Shown: positions 1 through 6,642 of the stretch, in pieces
Numbering within the stretch: the first letter of the stretch is position 1
Layout of the letters: every line of letters begins with the position of its first letter
Source: an uncultured Rhodanobacteraceae bacterium
GTDB lineage: Bacteria; Pseudomonadota; Gammaproteobacteria; Xanthomonadales; Ahniellaceae
Direction of reading: 5' to 3'
DNA: 9,202 nt
Assembly (NCBI GenBank): GCA_937873105.1
Contig: CALMWD010000016.1
Span: 1 to 9,202, forward strand
Program-made: the position numbers and the translations under genes
Notes under the pieces: model-generated
What the model saw: the letters and a program-made list of their open reading frames with translations, nothing else
Told to the model about the DNA's origin: nothing
Database searches by the model: none

Positions 1-285
1 ATCGCCAGCGGCGCCGGCAATGTGATCGCCGGCAACGGCAGCGACGCCATGAGCATCGGCGACGGCGGCGGCCACCACATCGAAGGCAACTTCATCGGCA
101 CCAACAGCGCGCTCGCGAGCGGCCTCGGCAATGGCGCCGGCATCGTCAACTTTACCGCGAACGACATGATCATCGGCGGCACCGCCGGCGGCGCCGGCAA
201 TGTCGTCACCGACAACACCTGGGGCGGGATCCGCCTGGAAGGCGGTCAGAACAACGCCGTGCTCGGCAATCGCGTCTACGACAAC
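1..285 (+). repeat. Beta-helix coil repeats within the secreted protein
   Basis: Two imperfect protein repeats are visible, one from base 1 and one from about base 172. Each runs G-A-G-N-V, then a GN or DN turn, a short hydrophobic strand, and a second GN turn (GNFIGTN in the first, GNRVYDN in the second). At the DNA level a 14-base exact match, ggcgccggcaatgt, occurs at 10-23 and 190-203. More coils probably lie upstream of the window. Confidence 0.65.
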
Positions 286-1401
286 GCCGAATACAACATC
301 GACATCATTCCCAACGTCGGACCCAACCTGAACGACACGCTCGACATCGACCAGGGCCCGAACAAGGGCCAGAACTATCCCGAGATCGTCAGCGCCACGC
401 TCAACGGCATGAACCTGCAGTTCGCCGGCAAGCTGCGCAGCCGCGCCAACACCCAGTACCGCGTCGAGTACTTCCAGACGCCGACCTGCCACACCTCGGG
501 TTTCGGCCAGGGCCGCAGCTACATCGGTCATGAAGTGGTGATGACCAGCGGCGCCGGCGAGGCCAGCCTCGGCTTCCTCGGCAGCAGCGGCCAGAACAGC
601 GGCTACGTCACCGCCACCGCCACCGATCCGGTCGGCAACACCTCGGAGTACGGCAACTGCGTCGCCATCGGCGCGCCGACCGCGGGCGAATTCAACTTCA
701 TGGCCTACTGGCAATACAGCTGGGAAGACTTCGGCGTGGCCGAGGTGTTCGTGACGCGCAGCAAGGGCGCCCTGGGCGCGGTATCGGTGCAGTTCTCGAC
801 CGCGAATCATGCTCAGGTCAGCGCCGAGGCCGGCCTCGACTACACCGCGACGACGACGACGCTGAACTTCGCCGCCGGCGAGACCACGAAATCCGTGCTC
901 GTGCCGATCCTCGCGGATGCCCTCGTCGAGGGCATGGAAGACTTCGACGTGAAGCTGAGCAATGCGACCGGCGGCGCCACGCTCGGCGCCCTGGCGAACG
1001 GCCGCGTGGTGATCTACGACCACGACCCGGCCCTGATCCGCGCCCGCATCGAAGACGCCACGGCCAGCGAGCCGGCGAACGGTACCGTCAACGCGGTCTT
1101 CACCGTGACCATGGGCGCCGACACCGTGGTCCGCACGATCCAGTACGCGACCGAGAACGGCACCGCGACCGCGGGCAGCGACTACGTGGCCACCAGCGGC
1201 ACCCTGACCTTCCAGCCCGGGCAGACCAAGAAGACGATCAGCGTGCCGGTCAAGGCCGACATCGCGCTCGAGGACGACGAGTACTTCGAGGTGGTGCTCA
1301 GCGCGTCCGACCCGGGCCTGCAGCTCGAACGCGGCATCGCCATCGGTGCCGTGCTCAACACCGGCGGCGCACCGATCCTGTTCGCCGACGGCTTCGACTG
1401 A
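1..1401 (+). CDS. Secreted parallel beta-helix / Calx-beta protein, 3' part only
   Basis: The reading frame is open from base 1, so this is the C-terminal 466 residues of a larger protein whose start lies outside the window; the first internal ATG (base 22) falls inside a beta-helix coil and is not a believable start. Visible codons 1-100 hold right-handed beta-helix coils of the type GAGNVIAGN / NFIGTN / GAGNVVTDN / LGNRVYDN. Codons about 115-220 form an Ig-like module often following such helices, ending in TATATDPVGNTSEYGNC, with Cys163 and Cys220 placed for a possible disulfide. Codons about 230-341 and 347-455 are two Calx-beta domains, each with the DY signature (DYTA near 280, DYVA near 394), a GTLxFxxG or equivalent strand, and the acidic ED/EDDEYFEV stretch that binds calcium in relatives. 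The protein ends ILFADGFD. Such architectures are extracellular or cell-surface proteins, usually of unknown ligand; adhesion or matrix roles are guesses. No transmembrane anchor or LPXTG-like signal is seen. The family call is firm, the role is not. Confidence 0.9.
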   Translation: MASGAGNVIAGNGSDAMSIGDGGGHHIEGNFIGTNSALASGLGNGAGIVNFTANDMIIGGTAGGAGNVVTDNTWGGIRLEGGQNNAVLGNRVYDNAEYNIDIIPNVGPNLNDTLDIDQGPNKGQNYPEIVSATLNGMNLQFAGKLRSRANTQYRVEYFQTPTCHTSGFGQGRSYIGHEVVMTSGAGEASLGFLGSSGQNSGYVTATATDPVGNTSEYGNCVAIGAPTAGEFNFMAYWQYSWEDFGVAEVFVTRSKGALGAVSVQFSTANHAQVSAEAGLDYTATTTTLNFAAGETTKSVLVPILADALVEGMEDFDVKLSNATGGATLGALANGRVVIYDHDPALIRARIEDATASEPANGTVNAVFTVTMGADTVVRTIQYATENGTATAGSDYVATSGTLTFQPGQTKKTISVPVKADIALEDDEYFEVVLSASDPGLQLERGIAIGAVLNTGGAPILFADGFD

Positions 1402-1403
1402 GC

Positions 1404-1428
1404 CGCGTCGTCGTTACGCAACGACGCG
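1404..1428. terminator. Possible shared terminator hairpin between convergent genes
   Basis: Two alternative 7-bp perfect stems can form here: cgtcgtt (1409-1415) with aacgacg (1420-1426) around a 4-base acgc loop, or cgcgtcg (1404-1410) with cgacgcg (1422-1428). It lies across the 12-base gap between the stop of the beta-helix gene and the stop of the convergent methyltransferase and includes that gene's last codons. No T-run follows on either strand, so intrinsic termination is uncertain; it may only be a chance palindrome in GC-rich DNA. Confidence 0.35.
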
Positions 1429-2166
1429 ACCCGCACGCACGAACAGGTCCCAACGTACCTCGCGCGGTTCGTCCGGATCGCCCCAGGCGGCGGCGAAGGC
1501 CTCGCGCACCGGGTCGATCGGCGAATGGCCGTGCTGCCGGCGATAACGCGCCACCGCCGACCAGCTGTCGAGATAGGCGAGGTATTGCCCCAGCGTCCAG
1601 CGTTGCCGCATCGGCGGCAGCGGCCCGAGGTCGAGCGGCTCGAACGGGAACGGCAGGTCGGCGTATTGGCGGTCGATGTGCGCCCGTTCCGGCGGCCAGT
1701 ACGGCGCGGTCAGATCGTCGTACAGATGCGCGTACACGGCATCGACGGCGGCATCCACGGACGAACGCGCATAACCGATCTCGGCGATCACGCCGCCGGG
1801 CCGAAGCACGCGCCGCGCCTCGGCGTGGAAGGCATCGACCTCGCACCAGTGCAGGGCCTGGGCGATGACGACCAGGTCGACGCTGCGGTCCGGCAAGGAA
1901 CAGGCCTCGGCGCGCTCGACCGCGTAGGTCACGCGCGGATGCGGCGGCGCATTGGCGATCTGTTCGGCGCTGGGATCGCTGGCGTGGACCGCCGCGAACG
2001 CTTCGGCCAGGGCCAGGCTGGCCTGGCCATTGCCGCATCCTGCGTCCCAGCAACGGTCGCGCGCGGGCGCGAGCGCCGCCAGGCGCGCGAACAGGGCCTC
2101 GGGATAGGTCGGCCGGGCCTGCGCATAGTGCGCGGCATGGCCGGAGAAATGGTCCTTGAACGACAT
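1414..2166 (-). CDS. Class I SAM-dependent methyltransferase (Methyltransf_11 type)
   Basis: This 250-residue cytosolic protein opens with KDHFSGHAAHYAQARPTYP, a lead-in typical of a widespread proteobacterial and fungal methyltransferase group (TMT1-like and relatives). SAM-binding motif I is DAGCGNGQ at residues 41-48. The acidic residue ending the second beta strand is Asp64 (HASDPS), and the later strands show VDLVVIAQALHW and RRVLRPGGVI. The start at 2166 was chosen because the family homology begins exactly at MSFKDHF and a GGAG ribosome site sits 5 bases upstream; the frame is open further upstream, but that would run across the SRPBCC gene. The substrate cannot be told from sequence: relatives are annotated from trans-aconitate methylation to unknown small molecules. 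It is divergent from the SRPBCC gene across 48 bases and convergent with the beta-helix gene, so it is probably transcribed alone. Confidence 0.88.
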   Translation of the reverse strand: MSFKDHFSGHAAHYAQARPTYPEALFARLAALAPARDRCWDAGCGNGQASLALAEAFAAVHASDPSAEQIANAPPHPRVTYAVERAEACSLPDRSVDLVVIAQALHWCEVDAFHAEARRVLRPGGVIAEIGYARSSVDAAVDAVYAHLYDDLTAPYWPPERAHIDRQYADLPFPFEPLDLGPLPPMRQRWTLGQYLAYLDSWSAVARYRRQHGHSPIDPVREAFAAAWGDPDEPREVRWDLFVRAGRVVA

Positions 2167-2214
2167 GGCCGCTCCAGTTGTAGCATCGCGCCAGCCCCGC
2201 ATCGGAGATCGCGC
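2167..2214. promoter_or_regulatory. Short divergent promoter region
   Basis: This 48-base gap separates the start codons of the methyltransferase (minus) and the SRPBCC gene (plus) and must hold at least parts of both promoters. Ribosome sites are clear on both sides: GGAG (complement of 2172-2175) and GGAG at 2204-2207. A tagcat at 2181-2186 could be a -10 for the plus-strand gene, with ttgaac at 2156-2161 as a poor -35 at a wide 19-base spacing. No operator-like repeat is evident. Confidence 0.35.
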
Positions 2215-2748
2215 ATGAAGCCTGTCGCCATTGTGCTGTTGTCGCTGTGCGCGACCAGTGCCGTTTCGGCCAAGACCGAAGCGGTCGGTCCGAGCGGTTT
2301 CAAGCTCAGTCACGAGGTCGCGACCGCGGCCGACCCGGCGACGGTGTGGAAGGCGCTCGGCCGCATCGGCCGCTGGTGGGATCCGCAGCACACCTGGTCC
2401 GGCGACGCCCGCAACATGCACATCGACCTGAAGGCCGGCGGCTGCTTCTGCGAATCCTGGAAGGACCAGAGCGTCGAACACTCGCGGGTGATCTGGGCGC
2501 ACCGGAACACGCGCCTGCGCATGCTGGGCGCCTTCGGTCCGCTGCAGGAATGGGGCGTGTCCGGCGTCGCCGAATTCGTGATCGCGCCGACCGACACGGG
2601 CAGCACCATCGTCTTCACCTACAACGTCAGCGGCGATGCCCGCTTCAAGCTCGACGGCGTGGCGGCGATCGTCGACCAGGTGCTCGGGACCCAGGTGCAG
2701 CGCCTCGCGAACTACGCGGCGACGGGTTCGCCGGACGCGGATCGATGA
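2215..2748 (+). CDS. Exported SRPBCC (START-like) domain protein
   Basis: This 177-residue protein begins with a Sec signal peptide ([19 protein letters not shown], likely cleavage after Ala19), so it is probably periplasmic. The rest is one SRPBCC/START-like fold of the polyketide cyclase/AHSA1 type. It shows the helix-turn [16 protein letters not shown], the WSGDARNM stretch, AGGCFCESW with two close cysteines, and a C-terminal helix with [13 protein letters not shown]. Such folds enclose a hydrophobic cavity and bind lipid-like or aromatic ligands; here the ligand is unknown. The start at 2215 is supported by the signal peptide and a GGAG 7 bases upstream. Longer versions of the frame reaching back to 1525 are antisense to the methyltransferase and are rejected. 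The last 104 bases overlap, in antisense, the 3' end of the rluE-like gene. The fold is fairly sure and the location likely; the function is unknown. Confidence 0.85.
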   Translation: MKPVAIVLLSLCATSAVSAKTEAVGPSGFKLSHEVATAADPATVWKALGRIGRWWDPQHTWSGDARNMHIDLKAGGCFCESWKDQSVEHSRVIWAHRNTRLRMLGAFGPLQEWGVSGVAEFVIAPTDTGSTIVFTYNVSGDARFKLDGVAAIVDQVLGTQVQRLANYAATGSPDADR

Positions 2749-3271
2749 TCCGGTACTGGCCAGGCGGCAGGTCGCCCAGGGCGTAATCGCCGCTGGCGAC
2801 GCGAATCAGGCGCAGGGTCGGCAATCCGACCGCCGCGGTCATGCGCCGGACCTGGCGGTTGCGGCCTTCGCCGATCGCGAGTTCGAGCCAGGCATCGGGG
2901 ATGGCCTTGCGCACGCGAATCGGCGGATCGCGCGGCCACAGGTTCGTCGGAGGGTCGATGCGGCGCACCTCGGCCGGTCGCGTCGGGCCGTCGTTCAACA
3001 CGACGCCGCGACGCAAGGCATCGAGTCGTTCTTCGCTCGGATCGCCTTCGACCTGCACCCGGTAGGTCTTGCGATGCGCGTGTCTCGGGTCGGTCAGGCG
3101 ATGCGCGAGGGCGCCGTCGTCGGTCAGCACCAGCAGGCCTTCGGAATCGCGATCGAGGCGCCCGGCGGCGTACACGCCGGGCACGTCGATGAAGTCGGCC
3201 AAGGTACGACGGCCCTGCCCGTCGGTGAACTGGCAGAGCACGTCGTAAGGCTTGTTGAAGAGCAGAATCAA
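2645..3271 (-). CDS. rluE: 23S rRNA pseudouridine synthase, RluE type
   Basis: The protein matches the RsuA/RluB/E/F family and most closely the RluE group, which in E. coli converts U2457 of 23S rRNA to pseudouridine. It shows [15 protein letters not shown] at the N-terminus, [16 protein letters not shown] with the catalytic Asp at residue 40, [19 protein letters not shown], and [14 protein letters not shown] near the end. There is no N-terminal S4 domain, as in RluE. I place the start at a TTG at 3269-3271, which overlaps the upstream gene's TGA (TTGA) and gives 208 residues, close to the 217 of E. coli RluE. The first ATG (3430) would add 53 unlike residues inside the upstream gene. Family similarity ends at about residue 177 (YRIID). 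The last 31 residues are Arg/Pro/Ser-rich (nine Arg), unlike relatives I know, and lie wholly antisense to the SRPBCC gene. The family is sure, the start probable. Confidence 0.88.
   Translation of the reverse strand: MILLFNKPYDVLCQFTDGQGRRTLADFIDVPGVYAAGRLDRDSEGLLVLTDDGALAHRLTDPRHAHRKTYRVQVEGDPSEERLDALRRGVVLNDGPTRPAEVRRIDPPTNLWPRDPPIRVRKAIPDAWLELAIGEGRNRQVRRMTAAVGLPTLRLIRVASGDYALGDLPPGQYRIIDPRPANPSPRSSRGAAPGSRAPGRRSPPRRRA
3268..3271 (-). promoter_or_regulatory. TTGA stop-start overlap deciding the rluE start
   Basis: On the minus strand the lipoprotein methyltransferase ends ggt-TGA and the rluE frame contains TTG one base earlier, giving the four-base TTGA overlap. This is the TTG version of the common ATGA coupling. 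No separate ribosome site stands at a normal distance (a ggcgg abuts the TTG), so rluE translation is probably coupled to termination of the upstream gene. Confidence 0.6.
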
Positions 3272-4209
3272 CCGCCGGTCGCGGGCTGTGCCGCCGCTTC
3301 CGCCGGCGCTTCGCCATCGCCGAGTTCGGAGGGCTTGCGGAAGCGCAGGGTCATGCGGTCGGACTCGCCGATGGCCGCGTACTTCTCGCGATCGACCTCC
3401 TTCAGCGCGAAGCTCGGCGGCAGCGTCCACACGCCTTCCGGATGGTCCTTGGTGTCCTTCGGATTGGCATTGACCTCGCTCTTCTCCTCCAGCACGAAAC
3501 CGGCCGCGGTGGCGAGACCGATCACGTAGTCCTCGGTCAGGTAACCGCTTTCCTTGGTCTGCTCCAGGGTCGTGCCCGGATTCGCGCGGTGTTCGACCAC
3601 GCCGAGCACGCCGCCCGGCTTCAACGCGTCGAAGAAGGCCTGGAAGTAGGCGCCGTCGACGCCGCTGCCGGTCCAGTTGTGCACGTTGCGGAAGGTGACC
3701 ACGGCGTCGGCCGAATTCGATTCGCCGAACTTCGGTGCCTTGGTGTCGAAGCTGCGCAGCTCCACGCGGTCGTACAGGGCCGGGTCGGCGGCGAGCTTGG
3801 CCTTCAGCGTCTCGTTGTTGCGCGCGTAGTAGGCCGGCGCATCCGCGGCCGAAGTGTCCCAGGTCGCGGCGATCAGCTTGCCGGACTCGCGCAGGTAGGG
3901 GGCGAGGATCTCGGTGTACCAGGCGCCGCCGCCCGGCGTGATTTCGATGACCGTCATGTTCGGCGTGATGCCGAAGAAGGCCAGGGTTTCCTTCGGATGG
4001 CGATACGGATCACGCGCCTTGTTCTCGTCCGAACGATGCGCGCCAGCGAGGATGGCGTCGATCGGATCGGCGGCCGGTGCCGGTGCGGCGGCCGGTGCCG
4101 TTTCGGCCGGCGGCGCAGGCGCAGCGGCGGTATCGGCGGGCGGCGCCTCGTTCGAACAGGCGGCGAGCGCGGCGACGATGGCGAAGGCAAGACCGTGGCG
4201 GATGTTCAT
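3268..4209 (-). CDS. Lipoprotein with class I SAM-methyltransferase fold
   Basis: This 313-residue protein starts with a lipoprotein signal peptide: MNIRHG, a hydrophobic stretch, and lipobox LAAC with the lipidated Cys at residue 18. Ser at +2 suggests transfer to the outer membrane. An Ala/Pro/Glu-rich flexible linker follows (residues about 22-49). The domain from about 50 to 300 resembles the COG4798-type predicted methyltransferases: a [15 protein letters not shown] lead-in, a SAM-loop-like [16 protein letters not shown] (residues 87-102), [24 protein letters not shown], and a C-terminal MTLRFRKP strand. The glycine loop reads ITPGGG rather than the usual DxGxG. SAM is not known to be available outside the cytoplasm, so activity there is puzzling. 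GGAG lies 7 bases before the ATG. The gene follows the AraC-type gene by 72 bases on the same strand and is coupled to rluE downstream. The fold and lipobox are well supported; the enzymatic role is unknown. Confidence 0.87.
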   Translation of the reverse strand: MNIRHGLAFAIVAALAACSNEAPPADTAAAPAPPAETAPAAAPAPAADPIDAILAGAHRSDENKARDPYRHPKETLAFFGITPNMTVIEITPGGGAWYTEILAPYLRESGKLIAATWDTSAADAPAYYARNNETLKAKLAADPALYDRVELRSFDTKAPKFGESNSADAVVTFRNVHNWTGSGVDGAYFQAFFDALKPGGVLGVVEHRANPGTTLEQTKESGYLTEDYVIGLATAAGFVLEEKSEVNANPKDTKDHPEGVWTLPPSFALKEVDREKYAAIGESDRMTLRFRKPSELGDGEAPAEAAAQPATGG

Positions 4210-4281
4210 GGGGATGCTCCGTCGAGTGGGGGCTGGAGGGTAACAGCGGAATCGTGACGGACCCGTTCCGGGCGGCAAAGT

Positions 4282-5166
4282 TCAATGCAAGGGCAGATGG
4301 ATCTCGGTGACGGCCTGATGTTCCGGCACGTCCGGGAAGAAGCTCACGCGCTGCAGGTAGGGCGGAAAGTCGCGCAGCGACTCGCCGCTCTGCGGCAGCC
4401 AATCGGCGAACAGGGCGCGGATCGTCGGCCCGAGCGTGGCTTCGGAACCGACGTGGCGCAGTACGGCGCAGCGTCCGCCCGGAATCAGGCCGGCGACGAC
4501 GCCTTCGGCATTGGGCGCGATGTCCCGGTCGCAGGCCGCAGCGAGACCGAAGCGGAATTCGGCCGCCGGCGTGTCGTCGGGATCGTCGTAGAGCAGGTTG
4601 TAGGTCACGCTGATCGCGGGCGGGAGACCATGCGCGCGGCGCCAGGCGATGAAGCGACGGATGCTGTCGCCCAGCCGCTCGTGCGGGCCGAGGTGGTCGA
4701 GCAGGGCGATGCGGACGTCGGGCACGGTGACGATGCGGACGGCGGCGAGGTCGGGGGGCTGGTGCATGTGTTGGCTCCGGATGCGGTGCAGGGGTTCGAC
4801 AAGGTCGAGCCAGGCATCCCAGTCGGGCCGTTCGCGGAACGCGCTCGGGCTTTGCCCGAGCACGCGCCGGAACGCCCGCGAGAACGATTCCGCATGCTCG
4901 TAGCCGCCGTCGTAGGCGATGTCGGTCACGGACGCGTCGGCGCGGAACGCCAGCCGCCGCCCGGCCCGCATCAGCCGCAGGCGCTGCACGTACTCGCGCA
5001 GGCCCAGACCGAACAGGGCCGAGAACTGGCGCTGGCAATGGAACGGCGAGAACGCCGCGACCGCCGCCAGGCCGGCCACGTCGAGCGGCGCATCGAGTTG
5101 CGCGTCGATGTGGTCGAGCAACCGGCGCATGCGCGCGAGATAGCGTTCACGGTGCGATGTGTTCAC
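4282..5166 (-). CDS. AraC-family transcriptional regulator with GyrI-like domain
   Basis: This 294-residue protein has a DNA-binding domain at the N-terminus, the reverse of classical AraC. The first helix-turn-helix spans about residues 29-49 (DVAGLAAVAAFSPFHCQRQF) and the second about 78-99 (SVTDIAYDGGYEHAESFSRAF), followed by the family's LGQSPSAFR ending at residue 111. From about 140 to the end is a GyrI-like (SbmC/Rob C-terminal) domain. It begins VRIVTVPDVRIALLDHLGP and continues with ISVTYNLLYDDP, a GRCAVLRHVG strand and a final AVTEIHLPL. In related regulators such as BmrR and Rob this fold binds small hydrophobic or cationic compounds. The start is GTG at 5164-5166 with GGAG 6 bases upstream. 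It precedes the lipoprotein methyltransferase by 72 bases on the same strand, which makes that gene a natural candidate target; self-regulation is also common. The ligand is unknown. Confidence 0.92.
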   Translation of the reverse strand: MNTSHRERYLARMRRLLDHIDAQLDAPLDVAGLAAVAAFSPFHCQRQFSALFGLGLREYVQRLRLMRAGRRLAFRADASVTDIAYDGGYEHAESFSRAFRRVLGQSPSAFRERPDWDAWLDLVEPLHRIRSQHMHQPPDLAAVRIVTVPDVRIALLDHLGPHERLGDSIRRFIAWRRAHGLPPAISVTYNLLYDDPDDTPAAEFRFGLAAACDRDIAPNAEGVVAGLIPGGRCAVLRHVGSEATLGPTIRALFADWLPQSGESLRDFPPYLQRVSFFPDVPEHQAVTEIHLPLH

Positions 5167-5230
5167 GAAGGACTCCAGGCTCGCCGCCAGTGTCGCCGCC
5201 CCCGCCCGTCGTCGCCTGACCGATCCTGCG

Positions 5231-5241
5231 GAACCCGGTTC
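5231..5241. promoter_or_regulatory. Inverted repeat upstream of the AraC-type gene
   Basis: The sequence gaacccggttc is a perfect 5-bp inverted repeat around one central base. It lies in the 95-base gap between the tesA stop and the GTG of the AraC-type gene, 65 bases before that start. Its place fits an operator or part of a promoter, but AraC proteins usually bind asymmetric direct sites, and short palindromes are frequent in such GC-rich DNA. The remainder of the gap shows no good -10 or -35. Confidence 0.2.
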
Positions 5242-5261
5242 GAGCTTCTACGGCAACCGCC

Positions 5262-5888
5262 TCATTGAACCAACAACGGCTTCAGCGCCTTGAGCACGTG
5301 ATCGCGCAGGGTCGGCTGGGCTTCGGCGGTGGGGTGCAGGTTGTCGTCAAGGAAGTTGGCGCGATCGTCCGAGATCGGCGCGAGCAGGAAGGGCAGCAGG
5401 GCTATGTCGTGCTCGCGCGCGAGCTCGACGTACATCTGGCGGAACTGGGTGGTGTAGTCGGGGCCGTAGTTCGGCGGCAGTTCCATGCCGACCAGCAGCA
5501 CCCGCGCGTCGCGGGCCTTCGCGGCGGCGATGATGCGGGCCAGGTTCCGTTTCGCGAGTTCGAGCGGCAGGCCGCGCAGGCCGTCGTTGGCGCCGAGTTC
5601 CAGCACCAGCACCTCCGGGGCCTGCTCGGCCAGCACGGCCTCGATGCGGGCGGCGCCGCCGGCCGTGGTCTCGCCGCTGATGCTCGCGTTCGCGACCTGC
5701 CAGCCCTGTTCGCGCAGCGACTGGTCGAGCAGATGCACCCAACCCTGCGTCGGCGCCAGGTTGTAGGCCGCCGAGAGCGAATCGCCGAACACCAGCACGC
5801 GTTTCGGCGCGGCCGCATGCACGGTGGCGGCGCACAGCAGCGCGACCATGACAAAAGCTTGAATTGCAATCTGCGAGAGTGGCCGCAT
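5262..5888 (-). CDS. tesA: Periplasmic SGNH esterase, TesA (thioesterase I / lysophospholipase L1)
   Basis: This 208-residue protein begins with a signal peptide (MRPLSQIAIQAFVMVALLCA, likely cleavage near AHAA, residues 22-26) and acts in the periplasm. All SGNH blocks are present: VLVFGDSLSAAYNL with nucleophile Ser37, ISGETTAGG with oxyanion Gly72, ELGANDGLRG with Asn101, and DDNLHP with catalytic Asp182 and His185. E. coli TesA has the same size and hydrolyses acyl-CoA thioesters, lysophospholipids and arylesters; the real periplasmic substrate is debated. The ATG at 5886-5888 follows an AGGAACAGGG ribosome site. It is divergent from ybbA across 37 bases, the conserved tesA/ybbA-ybbP arrangement, which supports the name and hints at a shared lipid-related task. 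Downstream on the same strand, after 95 bases, comes the AraC-type gene, and read-through is possible. Confidence 0.94.
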   Translation of the reverse strand: MRPLSQIAIQAFVMVALLCAATVHAAAPKRVLVFGDSLSAAYNLAPTQGWVHLLDQSLREQGWQVANASISGETTAGGAARIEAVLAEQAPEVLVLELGANDGLRGLPLELAKRNLARIIAAAKARDARVLLVGMELPPNYGPDYTTQFRQMYVELAREHDIALLPFLLAPISDDRANFLDDNLHPTAEAQPTLRDHVLKALKPLLVQ

Positions 5889-5891
5889 GAT
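5864..5891 (+). promoter_or_regulatory. Candidate promoter for ybbA-ybbP
   Basis: The elements ttgcaa (5864-5869) and catgat (5886-5891) are 16 bases apart, each matching 4 of 6 consensus positions, in one of the least GC-rich spots of the window. A transcript would start near 5898, giving a leader of about 28 bases with GGAG at 5915-5918 before the ybbA ATG. The elements lie inside the first codons of divergent tesA, so the two transcripts would overlap. Weak match; unverified. Confidence 0.25.
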
Positions 5892-5925
5892 CCCTGTTCC
5901 TGAAATCCGTGGTCGGAGCGTGTGA

Positions 5926-6638
<713 letters not shown>

Positions 6639-6642
<4 letters not shown>

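Noticed and set aside
1525..2214. A 230-codon N-terminal extension of the SRPBCC gene
   Set aside because: It is antisense to the methyltransferase, shows no family similarity, and would bury the clear signal peptide and the GGAG site before 2215.
2167..2502. A 112-codon N-terminal extension of the methyltransferase
   Set aside because: It runs antisense through the SRPBCC gene, while the family's conserved start MSFKDHF has its own ribosome site.
2636..3529. A 297-codon plus-strand frame opposite rluE
   Set aside because: It is a shadow of rluE and the lipoprotein gene, with low-complexity Arg/Ala/Gly-rich translation and no recognisable domain.
4065..4150. Low-complexity gcggccggtgcc-like repeats
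   Set aside because: These simply encode the Ala/Pro/Glu linker after the lipoprotein cysteine and are not an independent repeat element.
5167..5261. Possible small gene or RNA in the largest gap
   Set aside because: The 95 bases show no start with a ribosome site, no strong hairpin with T-run, and no recognisable RNA motif.
4285..5268. A 327-codon plus-strand frame opposite the AraC-type gene
   Set aside because: It is antisense to a protein with a complete AraC DNA-binding domain; the translation has no domain and no sensible ribosome site.
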